A stretch of DNA of 64,000 bases from Haladaptatus sp. ZSTT2 (GTDB lineage Archaea; Halobacteriota; Halobacteria; Halobacteriales; Halococcaceae), in assembly GCF_037081775.1 (NCBI RefSeq), contig NZ_JBAMHQ010000001.1, positions 1,178,001 to 1,242,000 on the forward strand. Reading direction: 5' to 3'. Position numbers and translations under genes: made by a program. Below the pieces are notes generated by a model. The model was not told where the DNA came from and did not search any database. It saw nothing but the letters and a program-made list of their open reading frames with translations. This document shows, piece by piece, positions 19,166 to 27,814 of the stretch. The stretch's first letter is position 1. The number at the start of each line of letters is the position of its first letter.

Positions 19166-20242
19166 ATGACCATCCCTCCATCGTTTTCTCACCCGACACG
19201 GCGCTCGTTTCTGACCACGACTGGACTCCTCTTTGGGACGCTCTCGGTCGCGGGCTGTTCATCGCTCATCGCGCCGCCATCGCTCGACACGGAGACCTCG
19301 TGGGAGCGCGGCGCGTCGCTTTCGCTCGACCGAACCGAAGTCGCGGCCACCACGCTCGGCACGTCGCTCTACGTCATCGGCGGCATCGAACCCGGGAGGC
19401 AAGCAAGCCGGGCGGTCGAACGCTTCGACCCCGAACGCGGCTCGTGGGAGCGTGCGCCCTCGCTCCCCGTTGGACTCCACCACACCGCGGCCGTCAGTGT
19501 GGACGACGCCATCTACGTCATCGGCGGCTACCAGAACCAGTGGGATCCCGTGAACACGGTCTACCGCTTCGACGGGATGGCGTGGACCGAACGGGCGACG
19601 ATGCCGACCGTCCGCGGCGCGCTTTCGGCGGCCGCCCACGACGGCATCATCTACGTCACCGGTGGCGCGGGCGTAGACGGCGTTCTTTCCACGTTCGAAC
19701 GCTACGACACCGCGAGCGATTCGTGGGCGCGTGGCCCGCCGATGCCCACCGCGCGCGAACACCTCGCTTCCGCGGTCGTCGCCGGGAAGTTCTACGCCAT
19801 CGGCGGGCGAACCGGAGGGCTGCGCACGAATCGCAGAACCACCGAAGTGTACGACCCAGAGACGAACGAGTGGCGCGCGGTGGCAGGAATGCCCACCGCA
19901 CGCAGTGGCTTTGGGGCCACCGTGTTCGACAACGCCATCGTCGTCGCGGGCGGTGAAGGAGCTGGCGGGACAATCGCAGAAGTCGAACTCTACGTCCCGG
20001 AACGCGACGAGTGGCTCAGACTCCCCGACATGCCAACGCCGCGCCACGGCCTCGGCGTGACGGCGCTCGGAAATCGGATCTTTACGACCGCAGGTGGACC
20101 TGAACCGGGCTTTTTCTACGCGAACACGGTCGAAGTGCTGACCTTCGAAGCCGGGAGCGTGCGCCCGGTCGTGAAAACCTCACAGTCGCTCGTGTGTGAC
20201 CTGCCGTTGCTTGGCGGGTTGCTTCGCGGAACGCTGTGTTAA
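19166..20242 (+). CDS. Tat lipoprotein with Kelch-repeat beta-propeller
   Basis: 358 residues. Twin arginines at 12-13 (TRRSFLTTTG) and a lipobox SVAGC with C31 give a Tat-exported, lipid-anchored protein. From about residue 45 on, five to six Kelch blades are visible, each with a YVIGG/YVTGG/YAIGG strand followed by a YDP..W..-type end (WERAPSLP, WTERATMP, WARGPPMP, WRAVAGMP, WLRLPDMP). Kelch propellers bind ligands, often glycans, or act as galactose oxidase-like folds, but no catalytic residues can be assigned. It abuts the methyltransferase gene. Confidence 0.85.
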   Translation: MTIPPSFSHPTRRSFLTTTGLLFGTLSVAGCSSLIAPPSLDTETSWERGASLSLDRTEVAATTLGTSLYVIGGIEPGRQASRAVERFDPERGSWERAPSLPVGLHHTAAVSVDDAIYVIGGYQNQWDPVNTVYRFDGMAWTERATMPTVRGALSAAAHDGIIYVTGGAGVDGVLSTFERYDTASDSWARGPPMPTAREHLASAVVAGKFYAIGGRTGGLRTNRRTTEVYDPETNEWRAVAGMPTARSGFGATVFDNAIVVAGGEGAGGTIAEVELYVPERDEWLRLPDMPTPRHGLGVTALGNRIFTTAGGPEPGFFYANTVEVLTFEAGSVRPVVKTSQSLVCDLPLLGGLLRGTLC

Positions 20243-20245
20243 AAA

Positions 20246-21292
20246 TTAGTTCGATGCCGTGACGTCCACCCAGACATAGAGGTGACGGTAGGCGTTGTCT
20301 GCGGTCGGGTCTGCTGGAACGTCGCCCTTATACAGCAAGTAGCTGAGTCTGAGGTTCTCACCGGTCATGGTCGGGGTGAGTTCGTGTGACTCCAGCCACT
20401 TGCCTTTGTCCTGAACGGTTGCACTGTAGCGGTCCAACTCTTCGCGCTCTACGACCGAGAGTCCTCCATCAGCGGTTTCGACACGCTGGAGTTCCACGAT
20501 TACGTTGTACGTCGTCGATCGACCCTCTTGGTTTTCGACGACAATCAGGAATTCTTGTGGAACCCCTTGCTGGAACTCGGTTGGATATCCAGAGAAGACG
20601 AAATCCCCCGTTTCGGTTTGTGAGAGCAACGAGAACTCTGTGTACTCCTCTGCGTAGTTGGGGACGAATAGTGCGTAACCGAATCCGGTCGTCGCTACGA
20701 CGACAGCACAGATGAGAACTGCGTTCAACGCAAGGTCCAGTTTTGACTCTGTATCAAAAACCGCAACCGACAGCTCAGAAACCCACTGTTTGACTGGGAT
20801 ATCGAACCGTTCTTCGGGTGCAAGAGCTTTCCGTCGTTGCGACCCGACAAACAATGCCAGTGTGATAAACACGCTGAGACTCCCGACAACAGTGCTAATA
20901 GTGAGTCCGAAGCCTGCAAGCGAAAGTGCGATTGCGAGCGGCGGCATGAGCGCGATGCTGAGGCCAAATGAGAGGGCAATCCGCTCACCGAACGTGATTC
21001 CACGCTCCCGCGTACGGATGAATCTCGGAAGTGGCCCCTCAATAGAATCGTTGTGAACCCACCCGTCAATGTTGGTTTCAAGGCTGAAACGGTGTGGATA
21101 AAGCGCTAACAATAGAACAAACCCAGGGACGAACAGCACTAGCGGAAGACCGATAATCGTTCGCATGAGGGAGTTTTCCGTATAGAGAACAAACGAGAGA
21201 CTTAGCAGAAGATACACGAGTCCCACTGCTAGATCCATCCCCGGAACGTGAACCTGCGAGAGTACTTTTCGCCAAATCGTTTCGTCAGTCAT
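20246..21292 (-). CDS. DUF1616 membrane protein
   Basis: About 348 residues starting at one of two adjacent ATGs (21,295 or 21,292). The sequence has two early helices (LAVGLVYLLLSLSFVLY, IIGLPLVLFVPGFVLLLALYP), the family landmark FGERIALSFGLSIALMPPLAIAL, a further helix, and a helix near 195-215. A C-terminal extracytoplasmic beta domain of about 130 residues follows (FSGYPTEFQQGVPQEFLIVVENQEG), the DUF1616 arrangement. Such proteins are frequent in archaeal glycan clusters next to flippases and polymerases, but the biochemical role is not known. The gene is convergent with the Kelch gene, 3 bp apart. Confidence 0.8.
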   Translation of the reverse strand: MTDETIWRKVLSQVHVPGMDLAVGLVYLLLSLSFVLYTENSLMRTIIGLPLVLFVPGFVLLLALYPHRFSLETNIDGWVHNDSIEGPLPRFIRTRERGITFGERIALSFGLSIALMPPLAIALSLAGFGLTISTVVGSLSVFITLALFVGSQRRKALAPEERFDIPVKQWVSELSVAVFDTESKLDLALNAVLICAVVVATTGFGYALFVPNYAEEYTEFSLLSQTETGDFVFSGYPTEFQQGVPQEFLIVVENQEGRSTTYNVIVELQRVETADGGLSVVEREELDRYSATVQDKGKWLESHELTPTMTGENLRLSYLLYKGDVPADPTADNAYRHLYVWVDVTASN

Positions 21293-21474
21293 CATAGTGC
21301 ATTCATCCAAACGGTCACCCGACCGGGATACTACCGTTTGCTAATGTAGAGATAGGCAGGTTCACACATTGTTATCCTGCAACTTCTATCTGAAACTGTG
21401 CGTTCAGGGATTTGGCACGTTCTGAAAGAAAAGAACCAGCGCCGGGAATCGAATTAACGATTAGTTAACTCGAC

Positions 21475-23376
21475 TTAGAAATCGTCTTCGTTGACTTTCT
21501 CACGGTTGAGAACGACACTTACGTTTCGTTCGCTGGTAAAGTCGACAACCTCGCCAGTAAATTCGTAGCTGTCGGTGCCACCCGCAACGATACCCGTTGC
21601 AGTCGACCCAGAGATGCTGTCTTCAGAGTCGATAGACGCGCCTGCTGCGTCGCTCTTACTCAGGGAACCAGTCACGCTGAACTCGTACTCGATGAGGTTG
21701 TTCGGGCTTCCGCCGGAGATACTGAGGACGTTCGTCTTCTCTTCTGTGTAATCTGCCGGGTCAAGCTCCTCACCGTTTACCGTTACCGTTGCGTCGTCGC
21801 TGAGAGTAAGATCAGTAACCGAGCCACTGAATCGATAGCTATCGACGCCACCACCAAGGGTTCCCGTGGCGGTAGAGCCCGAAATCGAGTCTCCGGAGTC
21901 GATGGTTGCGCCGTTTGCAGAACTCTTCTCTACGTCACCATCGACGGTGAAGCTGTATTCGACGATGTTTGAGGAACTTCCACCAGTGAGGCTGATGACG
22001 TTGTCGAGGTCGTAATCTGCGAGATTAATCTCCTCACCGTTTACCGTAACTCTCGCTTCACCATCAATCGAGATGTGGACGAGGTCGCCTTCGAACCCGT
22101 AACTGTCGATGCCGCCAGCGACGGTGCCAGTCGCTGAGGAGCCGTCGATTACGTCTTCTGAATCGATGCTCGCACCATTTGCATCGGTCTTTTCGAGCGC
22201 GCCAGTGACACTGAACTCGTAGTTCGCAACCGACCCGTCGGTTCCGTAGATGGAGATGATGTTTTCGTAGTCCGTCTCAACCGTGTCGTCTTGCGTCGTA
22301 GTCTCCGTAGTCGTCGTACTGTCGCTGGTCGTCGTCGTACTGTCGCTGGTCGTCGTTGTCGTCGTGCTGTCTGAGGTTTGTGCGCTTCCACTCGCGGCTT
22401 CTTCTGCATTCTGTGGAACGCCCGCGGGAACGCGGATGTCAGGATTACTGCCGAGATTTTCCGTCTCAGTGTGCTCACCGCGAATTTCACCAACGACTTC
22501 AGAATCGACGATACGAATCGTACTGCAGTCACCGTAGGTGCTGTGTTCGCCGGAGTAGGCGACGCTCGCTCCACCGTTGGTGTTATCGTCGGTGATGCGG
22601 ATGTCACAGTTCTCAACCATAACGACCTGTGATGGGTCACCGTATCCCGTGTAGAAGCCGCGTGAGTTCACAACACCGCTGTCCCCACCCGCCGTTGATG
22701 GGTGGGGTGGCACGTCGCTCGTGTTGTGAATTACAGAGTCTCTAACGAACGAACCGTCCGAGGCGATACGTAGGTGTGCGATGTTATTATCGCTGAAGTA
22801 ACAGTTCGTGAAGCCGGTCGAGCCGCCTTCACCGTCGGTTTTACCGGGCTCAATGAGGCGAGCCGGGCCAGCAACGTAACACGCGTTTGCCGTCCACCGC
22901 GAAACGTACATGTTTTGGACGTCTATGTGTCCTGCGTGGTCTGGTGGGACGATGAGTGCACCCTTGCGAATGCCATCTTCGTGCCCGTCGCCCATGTACA
23001 CGTTCTCAATGAGACCGTTGCCTTCGACGCCGAAAACGTACTTGATTCCACCAGTGTCGCCACCGATGTCGAAGACACCTCTAATGCCGATGTTGCGAAT
23101 CGTCCAATCGTCACCGCTCGCGGAGAAGCTGACGTCTGCTTCAGGAGCACTCACGTCGATAAGGATGTTTTCGAGCGTTTCCCCGCTCCCAACGTGGAAT
23201 GAACGCCGCTCACCAGCGTCTAATACGATTTCTGTATACTCTGCTGCATCTGCCGAACCGCTTACTGCAGTCCCCGCACCAAGGGCTGCAGCAGACATAC
23301 CAAGTGCCTTGAGGTAGGTACGTCTGTTGAATAATTTATCATTAACACCGAGTTTTTCACCACTGCGTCGTTCCAT
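21475..23376 (-). CDS. Tat-exported right-handed beta-helix surface protein with three C-terminal repeats
   Basis: 633 residues. A Tat signal (FNRRTYLKALGMSAAA, RR at 18-19) is cleaved near ADA-A (about 45). Residues about 50-325 form a right-handed beta-helix of the pectate-lyase type (DDWTIRNIGIRG, NCYFSDNNIAHLRI, VENCDIRITDDN). A Thr/Ser-rich linker (about 337-371) follows. Then come three tandem copies of an 85-90-residue module at 372-458, 459-548 and 549-633. The first two modules end in TVNGEE. No catalytic triad is assignable, so it could be a glycan lyase, an adhesin or a binding protein. It faces the AsnB-like gene divergently across 357 bp. Confidence 0.82.
   Translation of the reverse strand: MERRSGEKLGVNDKLFNRRTYLKALGMSAAALGAGTAVSGSADAAEYTEIVLDAGERRSFHVGSGETLENILIDVSAPEADVSFSASGDDWTIRNIGIRGVFDIGGDTGGIKYVFGVEGNGLIENVYMGDGHEDGIRKGALIVPPDHAGHIDVQNMYVSRWTANACYVAGPARLIEPGKTDGEGGSTGFTNCYFSDNNIAHLRIASDGSFVRDSVIHNTSDVPPHPSTAGGDSGVVNSRGFYTGYGDPSQVVMVENCDIRITDDNTNGGASVAYSGEHSTYGDCSTIRIVDSEVVGEIRGEHTETENLGSNPDIRVPAGVPQNAEEAASGSAQTSDSTTTTTTSDSTTTTSDSTTTTETTTQDDTVETDYENIISIYGTDGSVANYEFSVTGALEKTDANGASIDSEDVIDGSSATGTVAGGIDSYGFEGDLVHISIDGEARVTVNGEEINLADYDLDNVISLTGGSSSNIVEYSFTVDGDVEKSSANGATIDSGDSISGSTATGTLGGGVDSYRFSGSVTDLTLSDDATVTVNGEELDPADYTEEKTNVLSISGGSPNNLIEYEFSVTGSLSKSDAAGASIDSEDSISGSTATGIVAGGTDSYEFTGEVVDFTSERNVSVVLNREKVNEDDF
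21478..22263 (-). repeat. Three tandem protein modules of 85-90 residues
   Basis: Each copy begins N(I/V)(I/L)S(I/L), contains (Y/I)EYxFxVxG, then ANGA(S/T)IDS or AAGASIDS, then a SATGT or STATG block with GGxDSYxFxG. The first two end in VTVNGEE. Copies 2 and 3 are closer to each other than to copy 1 in the ISGSTATG segment. The same module style occurs at the C-termini of haloarchaeal cell-surface proteins as I recall them. Confidence 0.8.
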
Positions 23377-23733
23377 GTTTTGGGGAATCTACGTTCAACT
23401 AAAGATATTTCCGGCTACTTTAGTTCCATTTTATTGAATGTTAGCAGCAGGTGGCTTTTTTTAATTCCCAGATACCTGGATATTTATTAGTATCACTCCC
23501 GTTCAGGCTCCTAATACGAGATTCAGATACAGAAAAACCATGAAAGTAGAAGGGAAAATTTCGTGAGATTAACACCGTCCTAACGTGATTATTGGACGTT
23601 TATTGATTGACTGAATATCCCGATAGCTGTAGTTCGCGCCCGGTAGCCAAGTCGTACGCGTAGAAGATTCCTATCGTCTCTCCCAAGGTATGGAGCCCAT
23701 TACAAAGTCAGTATTTGCACAACTGAGAGTAGA
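23377..23733. other. Divergent control region, 357 bp
   Basis: The AT-rich region between the beta-helix and AsnB-like genes holds several TATA-like stretches, for example TATTTATTAG near 23,480. I see no repeat or gene. Confidence 0.3.
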
Positions 23734-25518
23734 ATGCCTGGGATTAGCTTGGTTCTTGGAAGCGCTAACGAAGACTCCATCGAGTCGGCGTTGAATGCTG
23801 TTCGCTTCTTCGAGAACTACGAAGTACGAACTGAGTGGGTGACCGAAGAGACTTTGATTAGCTATTCGGGCTATGCAGACTACCCGCTCACACGTGTCGA
23901 GACCGACTCCGAGATTATCATCCTTGAAGGAAAGCTCTATGGTAGCGGGAATATCGAGTCAGTTCTCACACACGTTGGGGGAATGATTACTAATGAACGT
24001 CACGAAGAGCTTTCAGAGTGGGTCAGAGAGACGGACGGTGACTTCCTTATAGTCGTCTACAACAAAGCCAGCGAAGAAACCCACGTTATTAACGATGTAT
24101 TCGCTCGCCTTCCAGTCTACTACGCTACGATAGGCGACTCACTCATCGTTTCCCGCGAATTAAAGTTCGTCCGGACGTTTGCCACCGAGTCTGGGACGCC
24201 TCTAGTAGTGAACCAGCTTGGGGCTGCTCAGCAACTTGCCTTTGGATACTGTCTTGGCGATCGGACACTCTTCACCGACGTTCGCTGTCTCCCTCCAGGA
24301 ACTCACCTCACGATAGCCGACGGCTTCAAACTTTACCGAACCTATCAGCACAATTTCGACGGGAGAACGCACGCAGACAAGACGGTCGAAGAAAATGGTG
24401 TTGCGCTCGCGTCGCTATTCAAAACGGCTGTGCGAAACCGGCACCGACCCAATGCAACGACTGTCCTCTCGCTCAGTGGTGGCCTCGACTCTCGGGCAGT
24501 TGGCGGTGCCTGCATCGCCACCCAGACGCCGTTTACTACTGCCACGTTCGACACCGGTGACGAAAGCGAGAGCGACGATGCCCGTGTGGCGAGAGAGATT
24601 GCAGACCGACTTGGTGTAGAGTGGCACAGCTACAAGACTGAGACGACAGATGATGCGCGCGACTGGCTGCTCGACATGAAACAAGGAATGAACTACCTCG
24701 GAATGGCATTCATCCTTAGCTTCTTCGAGCAACTCCGCGAAGACTTCCCACAGGCAACATACCTCACCGGCGATGGGGGTGACAAAGTGTTGGTTGACCT
24801 CACACCAGTCAAATCCCTCTCCTCAGAGGAGGCCCTCGTTGAGTATATCATCGAAGCGAACAGCCGCATCCCGCTCGACGAGGCCGCTGCTATTGCCAAT
24901 GTCACGCCAGAGTCCATTGTGGAGAGCGTCAAAGAACGGCTTGCAAGCTACCCAGAACGACAGTTCGCCCAGAGATACGTCCACTTCCTCATTCGTGAGC
25001 GAGGCATCAACTTCCTCAATCACGGCGAAGACCGGAATCGGTACTTCTTCTGGAGCGTCTCGCCGTTCTACGCGCTCCCAGTGTTCGAGTACGCGATGAA
25101 CTGTCCAGACGAACAAAAACAGGGACAGGCGCTCTACAAGGCGTTCCTCGGGGAGTTCGCTCCCGAACTCATCGACATCGAATATCCGAACTTCGGCGCA
25201 CCGATTACTTCGCTCGAATATCGGGCGAAACGGTTCGTGTTTGACGTCCTCTCGCGGTACCCATCACTCCGTCACACGGTCGTCAAACGGATGAAAGACG
25301 ATTCGATAGCGAACAGCGCAGTCACGAGAGAAATCGATGCCCAGCTTTCGACCGCTGACCTCGATCCGCTCGACACCGACGCGATTGCAGCGGTTACAGC
25401 CAATCCCGGTGCCTACCGGCTGATAGAGCTAAATTTCCTGCTCACACTTACCACGATTGTCTCCGATATGCGAACCGCAACAAAACACTCGGTAACGGGT
25501 TCACCCGCAGACGATTAA
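23734..25518 (+). CDS. Asparagine-synthase-like amidotransferase lacking the N-terminal cysteine
   Basis: 594 residues. Residues 1-205 have the class II glutaminase fold of AsnB (DGDFLIVVYNKASEETHVINDVFARLPVYYA), but position 2 is Pro instead of the catalytic Cys, so glutamine hydrolysis is not expected. Residues about 215-594 are the synthase domain with the ATP pyrophosphatase P-loop LSLSGGLDSR (246-255) and a TGDGGDK substrate loop. Glycan-locus relatives amidate uronic acids or other carboxylates of sugars. In this locus, with AglM making glucuronate, uronamide formation using free ammonia is a plausible inference. The next gene follows after 187 bp. Confidence 0.8.
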   Translation: MPGISLVLGSANEDSIESALNAVRFFENYEVRTEWVTEETLISYSGYADYPLTRVETDSEIIILEGKLYGSGNIESVLTHVGGMITNERHEELSEWVRETDGDFLIVVYNKASEETHVINDVFARLPVYYATIGDSLIVSRELKFVRTFATESGTPLVVNQLGAAQQLAFGYCLGDRTLFTDVRCLPPGTHLTIADGFKLYRTYQHNFDGRTHADKTVEENGVALASLFKTAVRNRHRPNATTVLSLSGGLDSRAVGGACIATQTPFTTATFDTGDESESDDARVAREIADRLGVEWHSYKTETTDDARDWLLDMKQGMNYLGMAFILSFFEQLREDFPQATYLTGDGGDKVLVDLTPVKSLSSEEALVEYIIEANSRIPLDEAAAIANVTPESIVESVKERLASYPERQFAQRYVHFLIRERGINFLNHGEDRNRYFFWSVSPFYALPVFEYAMNCPDEQKQGQALYKAFLGEFAPELIDIEYPNFGAPITSLEYRAKRFVFDVLSRYPSLRHTVVKRMKDDSIANSAVTREIDAQLSTADLDPLDTDAIAAVTANPGAYRLIELNFLLTLTTIVSDMRTATKHSVTGSPADD

Positions 25519-25705
25519 TCTCCGCGGAGTGTCCTTCGCTGAAACCGTCCGGACACGAAGGAGAGAGCCGTATATCAAGGCTTGTTAATCCAGCTGTGAC
25601 CGTGGCAGGGAATCAATAACAAAAGGCGAGTGCTGCGTTTGAACGACAAATGGATTGTATACAACACCACTGGAGCCGGCCACGTCATCCGGTACGGGGA
25701 GCACG

Positions 25706-26812
25706 ATGAAAGTCCTCTTCGACGTGAACCACCCGGCACACGTCCACCTGTTCAAACACGCCATCTGGGAACTCGAAGCAAACGGCGTCGAAGTGCTCGT
25801 CACTTCGCGGCACAAAGAGATGACCACCGAGTTGCTAGACGCCTACGGCATCGAGCACGTCCCGCTCTCGGGTCGCCGCCCCGGGACACTCGGGCTGTTC
25901 GCAGAGTGGGCCATCCGCGAAGCCCGGATGCTGAACGTCGCCCGCAAATTCAAACCCGATGTGGTCGTTGGCCGACTCAATCCGCCGCTCGTCCACGTCT
26001 CGAAGCTCCTCGGCGCACGGAACGTCATCGTCATGGACACGGAAATCAAGTCCGCGGCAATCGACCGCATCTACTCGGTCATCACCCACCCGTTTATCGA
26101 CGTCTACTGCACGCCACCGAGCATCGAGCCGCCGACCGACCGCATCGACCACCACTTAATGGACTTCCAAGAGCTTGCGTATCTCCATCCGAACTACTTC
26201 ACGCCCGACCCGAGTGTGCTCGAACGCTACGGCGTGAACCCGGAAGACACCTACTTCGTCCTCCGGTTTGCGGGTTGGGACGCCTTCCACGACGTGGGCT
26301 TTAGCGGCATCTCGCCGGAGACGAAACGCGAACTCGTTGAGTATCTCTCTGCTCACGGCAAGGTCTACATCACGAGCGAGGGTGACCTCCCCGAGGAGTT
26401 CGCGGAGTACGCCCTGCCGCTTCCCTCGCATCTCGTCCACCACCTGCTCGCCTTTGCAGACCTCTACGTGGGCGACTCGGGTACGATGTCCTCTGAGGCA
26501 GCGATTCTCGGCACGCCCGCCATCCGCGCGAGTTCGATGGTGAGCCACGACACAGAAAGCATCTTCCACGAACTCGAACACGAGTATGGTCTGATGTTCG
26601 CGTACGCGGACGAGCAGGCCGCACTCGACAAGGCAAAGGAACTGGTCGAATCGCCCGCAACCGCCGACGAGTGGCGCGAAAAGCGCGAGCGCCTCCTCGC
26701 GGAGAAAGGCGACGTGACCACGCAACTCGTGGACATCATCTGGGAGGCAGGACAGGCAGTGCGCCCGAACGCCACCGACGCACAGACGCCCACACCGGAG
26801 GCGCAGCTATGA
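25706..26812 (+). CDS. DUF354 family protein (GT-B-like)
   Basis: 368 residues from the ATG at 25,706. The start is chosen because the family opens MKVLFDVNHPAHVHLFKHAI. An in-frame start 17 codons upstream adds an unrelated tail. The fold is GT-B-like: VVVGRLNPPLVHVSKLLG in the N-terminal half and LYVGDSGTMSSEAAILGTPAI in the C-terminal half, which in glycosyltransferases binds the nucleotide sugar. DUF354 proteins are common in archaeal glycan loci; no activity is established to my knowledge. Its TGA overlaps the ATG of the following glycosyltransferase gene (ATGA), so the pair is coupled. Confidence 0.83.
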   Translation: MKVLFDVNHPAHVHLFKHAIWELEANGVEVLVTSRHKEMTTELLDAYGIEHVPLSGRRPGTLGLFAEWAIREARMLNVARKFKPDVVVGRLNPPLVHVSKLLGARNVIVMDTEIKSAAIDRIYSVITHPFIDVYCTPPSIEPPTDRIDHHLMDFQELAYLHPNYFTPDPSVLERYGVNPEDTYFVLRFAGWDAFHDVGFSGISPETKRELVEYLSAHGKVYITSEGDLPEEFAEYALPLPSHLVHHLLAFADLYVGDSGTMSSEAAILGTPAIRASSMVSHDTESIFHELEHEYGLMFAYADEQAALDKAKELVESPATADEWREKRERLLAEKGDVTTQLVDIIWEAGQAVRPNATDAQTPTPEAQL

Positions 26813-27804
26813 CACAACAGATTCTCATGCAGAAAGAAGACAGCGTACAGGACGACGAACAGCTCCGGGTGCTGAACCTCGTGACGAGCAGCGAGTCGAC
26901 GTTCTTCAGACAGCAGGTTCGCTCCCTCGAAGATCGCGGCGTCTCGTGTACGAACCTCGCCGTCTCTCCAAAGCGGCCGAAAACGGACGAGAAAACCGAA
27001 ACCCGTCCCGTCACCGACTACATCAGATTCTTTGGAACCGCAACCAAGGAGTCGTTCGGTGAGTACGACCTCATCCACGCCAACTCCGGGTTGATTGCGC
27101 CTGCGGCAGTGTTCCAGCCAAACCTTCCCGTGGTGCTCTCACTGTGGGGCTCTGACCTCATGGGCAAGTTCGGGCCGGTGAGTAAGTTCTGCGCCCGACA
27201 CGCAGACGAAGTCATCGTGATGTCAGCAGAGATGGCGGAGTTGCTCGGTCAAGACTGCCACATCATCCCGCACGGCGTGGACACAGAACGGTTCAAACCC
27301 ATGGACAAAGCCGCCGCACGCGCCGAGCTTGGCTGGGAACAAGACGAAACCTACGTCCTGTTCCCCTACGCGGCGTCGAAAAGCGTGAAAAACTATCCGC
27401 GTGCAGCGCGCGTGGTGGACGCCGTCCGCGAGCAGTACGACGGCACGCTCAACCTGCAGACGGTGTTCCGTGTGCCCCACGAGCAGATGCCCCTCTACAT
27501 GAACGCCGCGGACGTGCTGTTGCTCACCTCACACCGCGAAGGCTCGCCAAACGCGACCAAAGAGGCGCTCGCGTGCAACACGCCCGTCGTCTCCGCCGCG
27601 GTTGGCGACGTGCGCGACCAACTGCGTGGCATCTCGCCGTCTGCCGTCGGTGAAACCGACGAGGAACTCATCGATGGACTGCTCTCGGTGCTCGAATCCA
27701 CCAAAGAGCCAAACGCGCGTGAGAAAGTGCTCAAGGAGATGAGCGCAGAGCGCATGGGCGAGCGCATCCACGAAGTGTACGAACTCGCGCTCGCAAAGCA
27801 GTAA
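26809..27804 (+). CDS. Family 4-like glycosyltransferase
   Basis: 331 residues from the ATG at 26,809, overlapping the DUF354 stop by 4 bp. GT-B landmarks are the N-terminal LRVLNLVTSSESTFFRQQV, YDLIHANSGL, SLWGSDLMG, and IPHGVDTERFKP opening the second domain. The EX7E nucleotide-sugar motif is in HREGSPNATKEALACNTPVV. It is cytoplasmic and adds a sugar to a lipid-linked intermediate. Donor and linkage are unknown. Confidence 0.87.
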   Translation: MTQQILMQKEDSVQDDEQLRVLNLVTSSESTFFRQQVRSLEDRGVSCTNLAVSPKRPKTDEKTETRPVTDYIRFFGTATKESFGEYDLIHANSGLIAPAAVFQPNLPVVLSLWGSDLMGKFGPVSKFCARHADEVIVMSAEMAELLGQDCHIIPHGVDTERFKPMDKAAARAELGWEQDETYVLFPYAASKSVKNYPRAARVVDAVREQYDGTLNLQTVFRVPHEQMPLYMNAADVLLLTSHREGSPNATKEALACNTPVVSAAVGDVRDQLRGISPSAVGETDEELIDGLLSVLESTKEPNAREKVLKEMSAERMGERIHEVYELALAKQ

Positions 27805-27814
27805 CGCGGTAAAA

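Noticed and set aside
22270-22375. CRISPR-like short repeats
   Set aside because: The repeated GTCGTCGTACTGTCGCTG units encode the Thr/Ser linker of the beta-helix protein and have no unique spacers.
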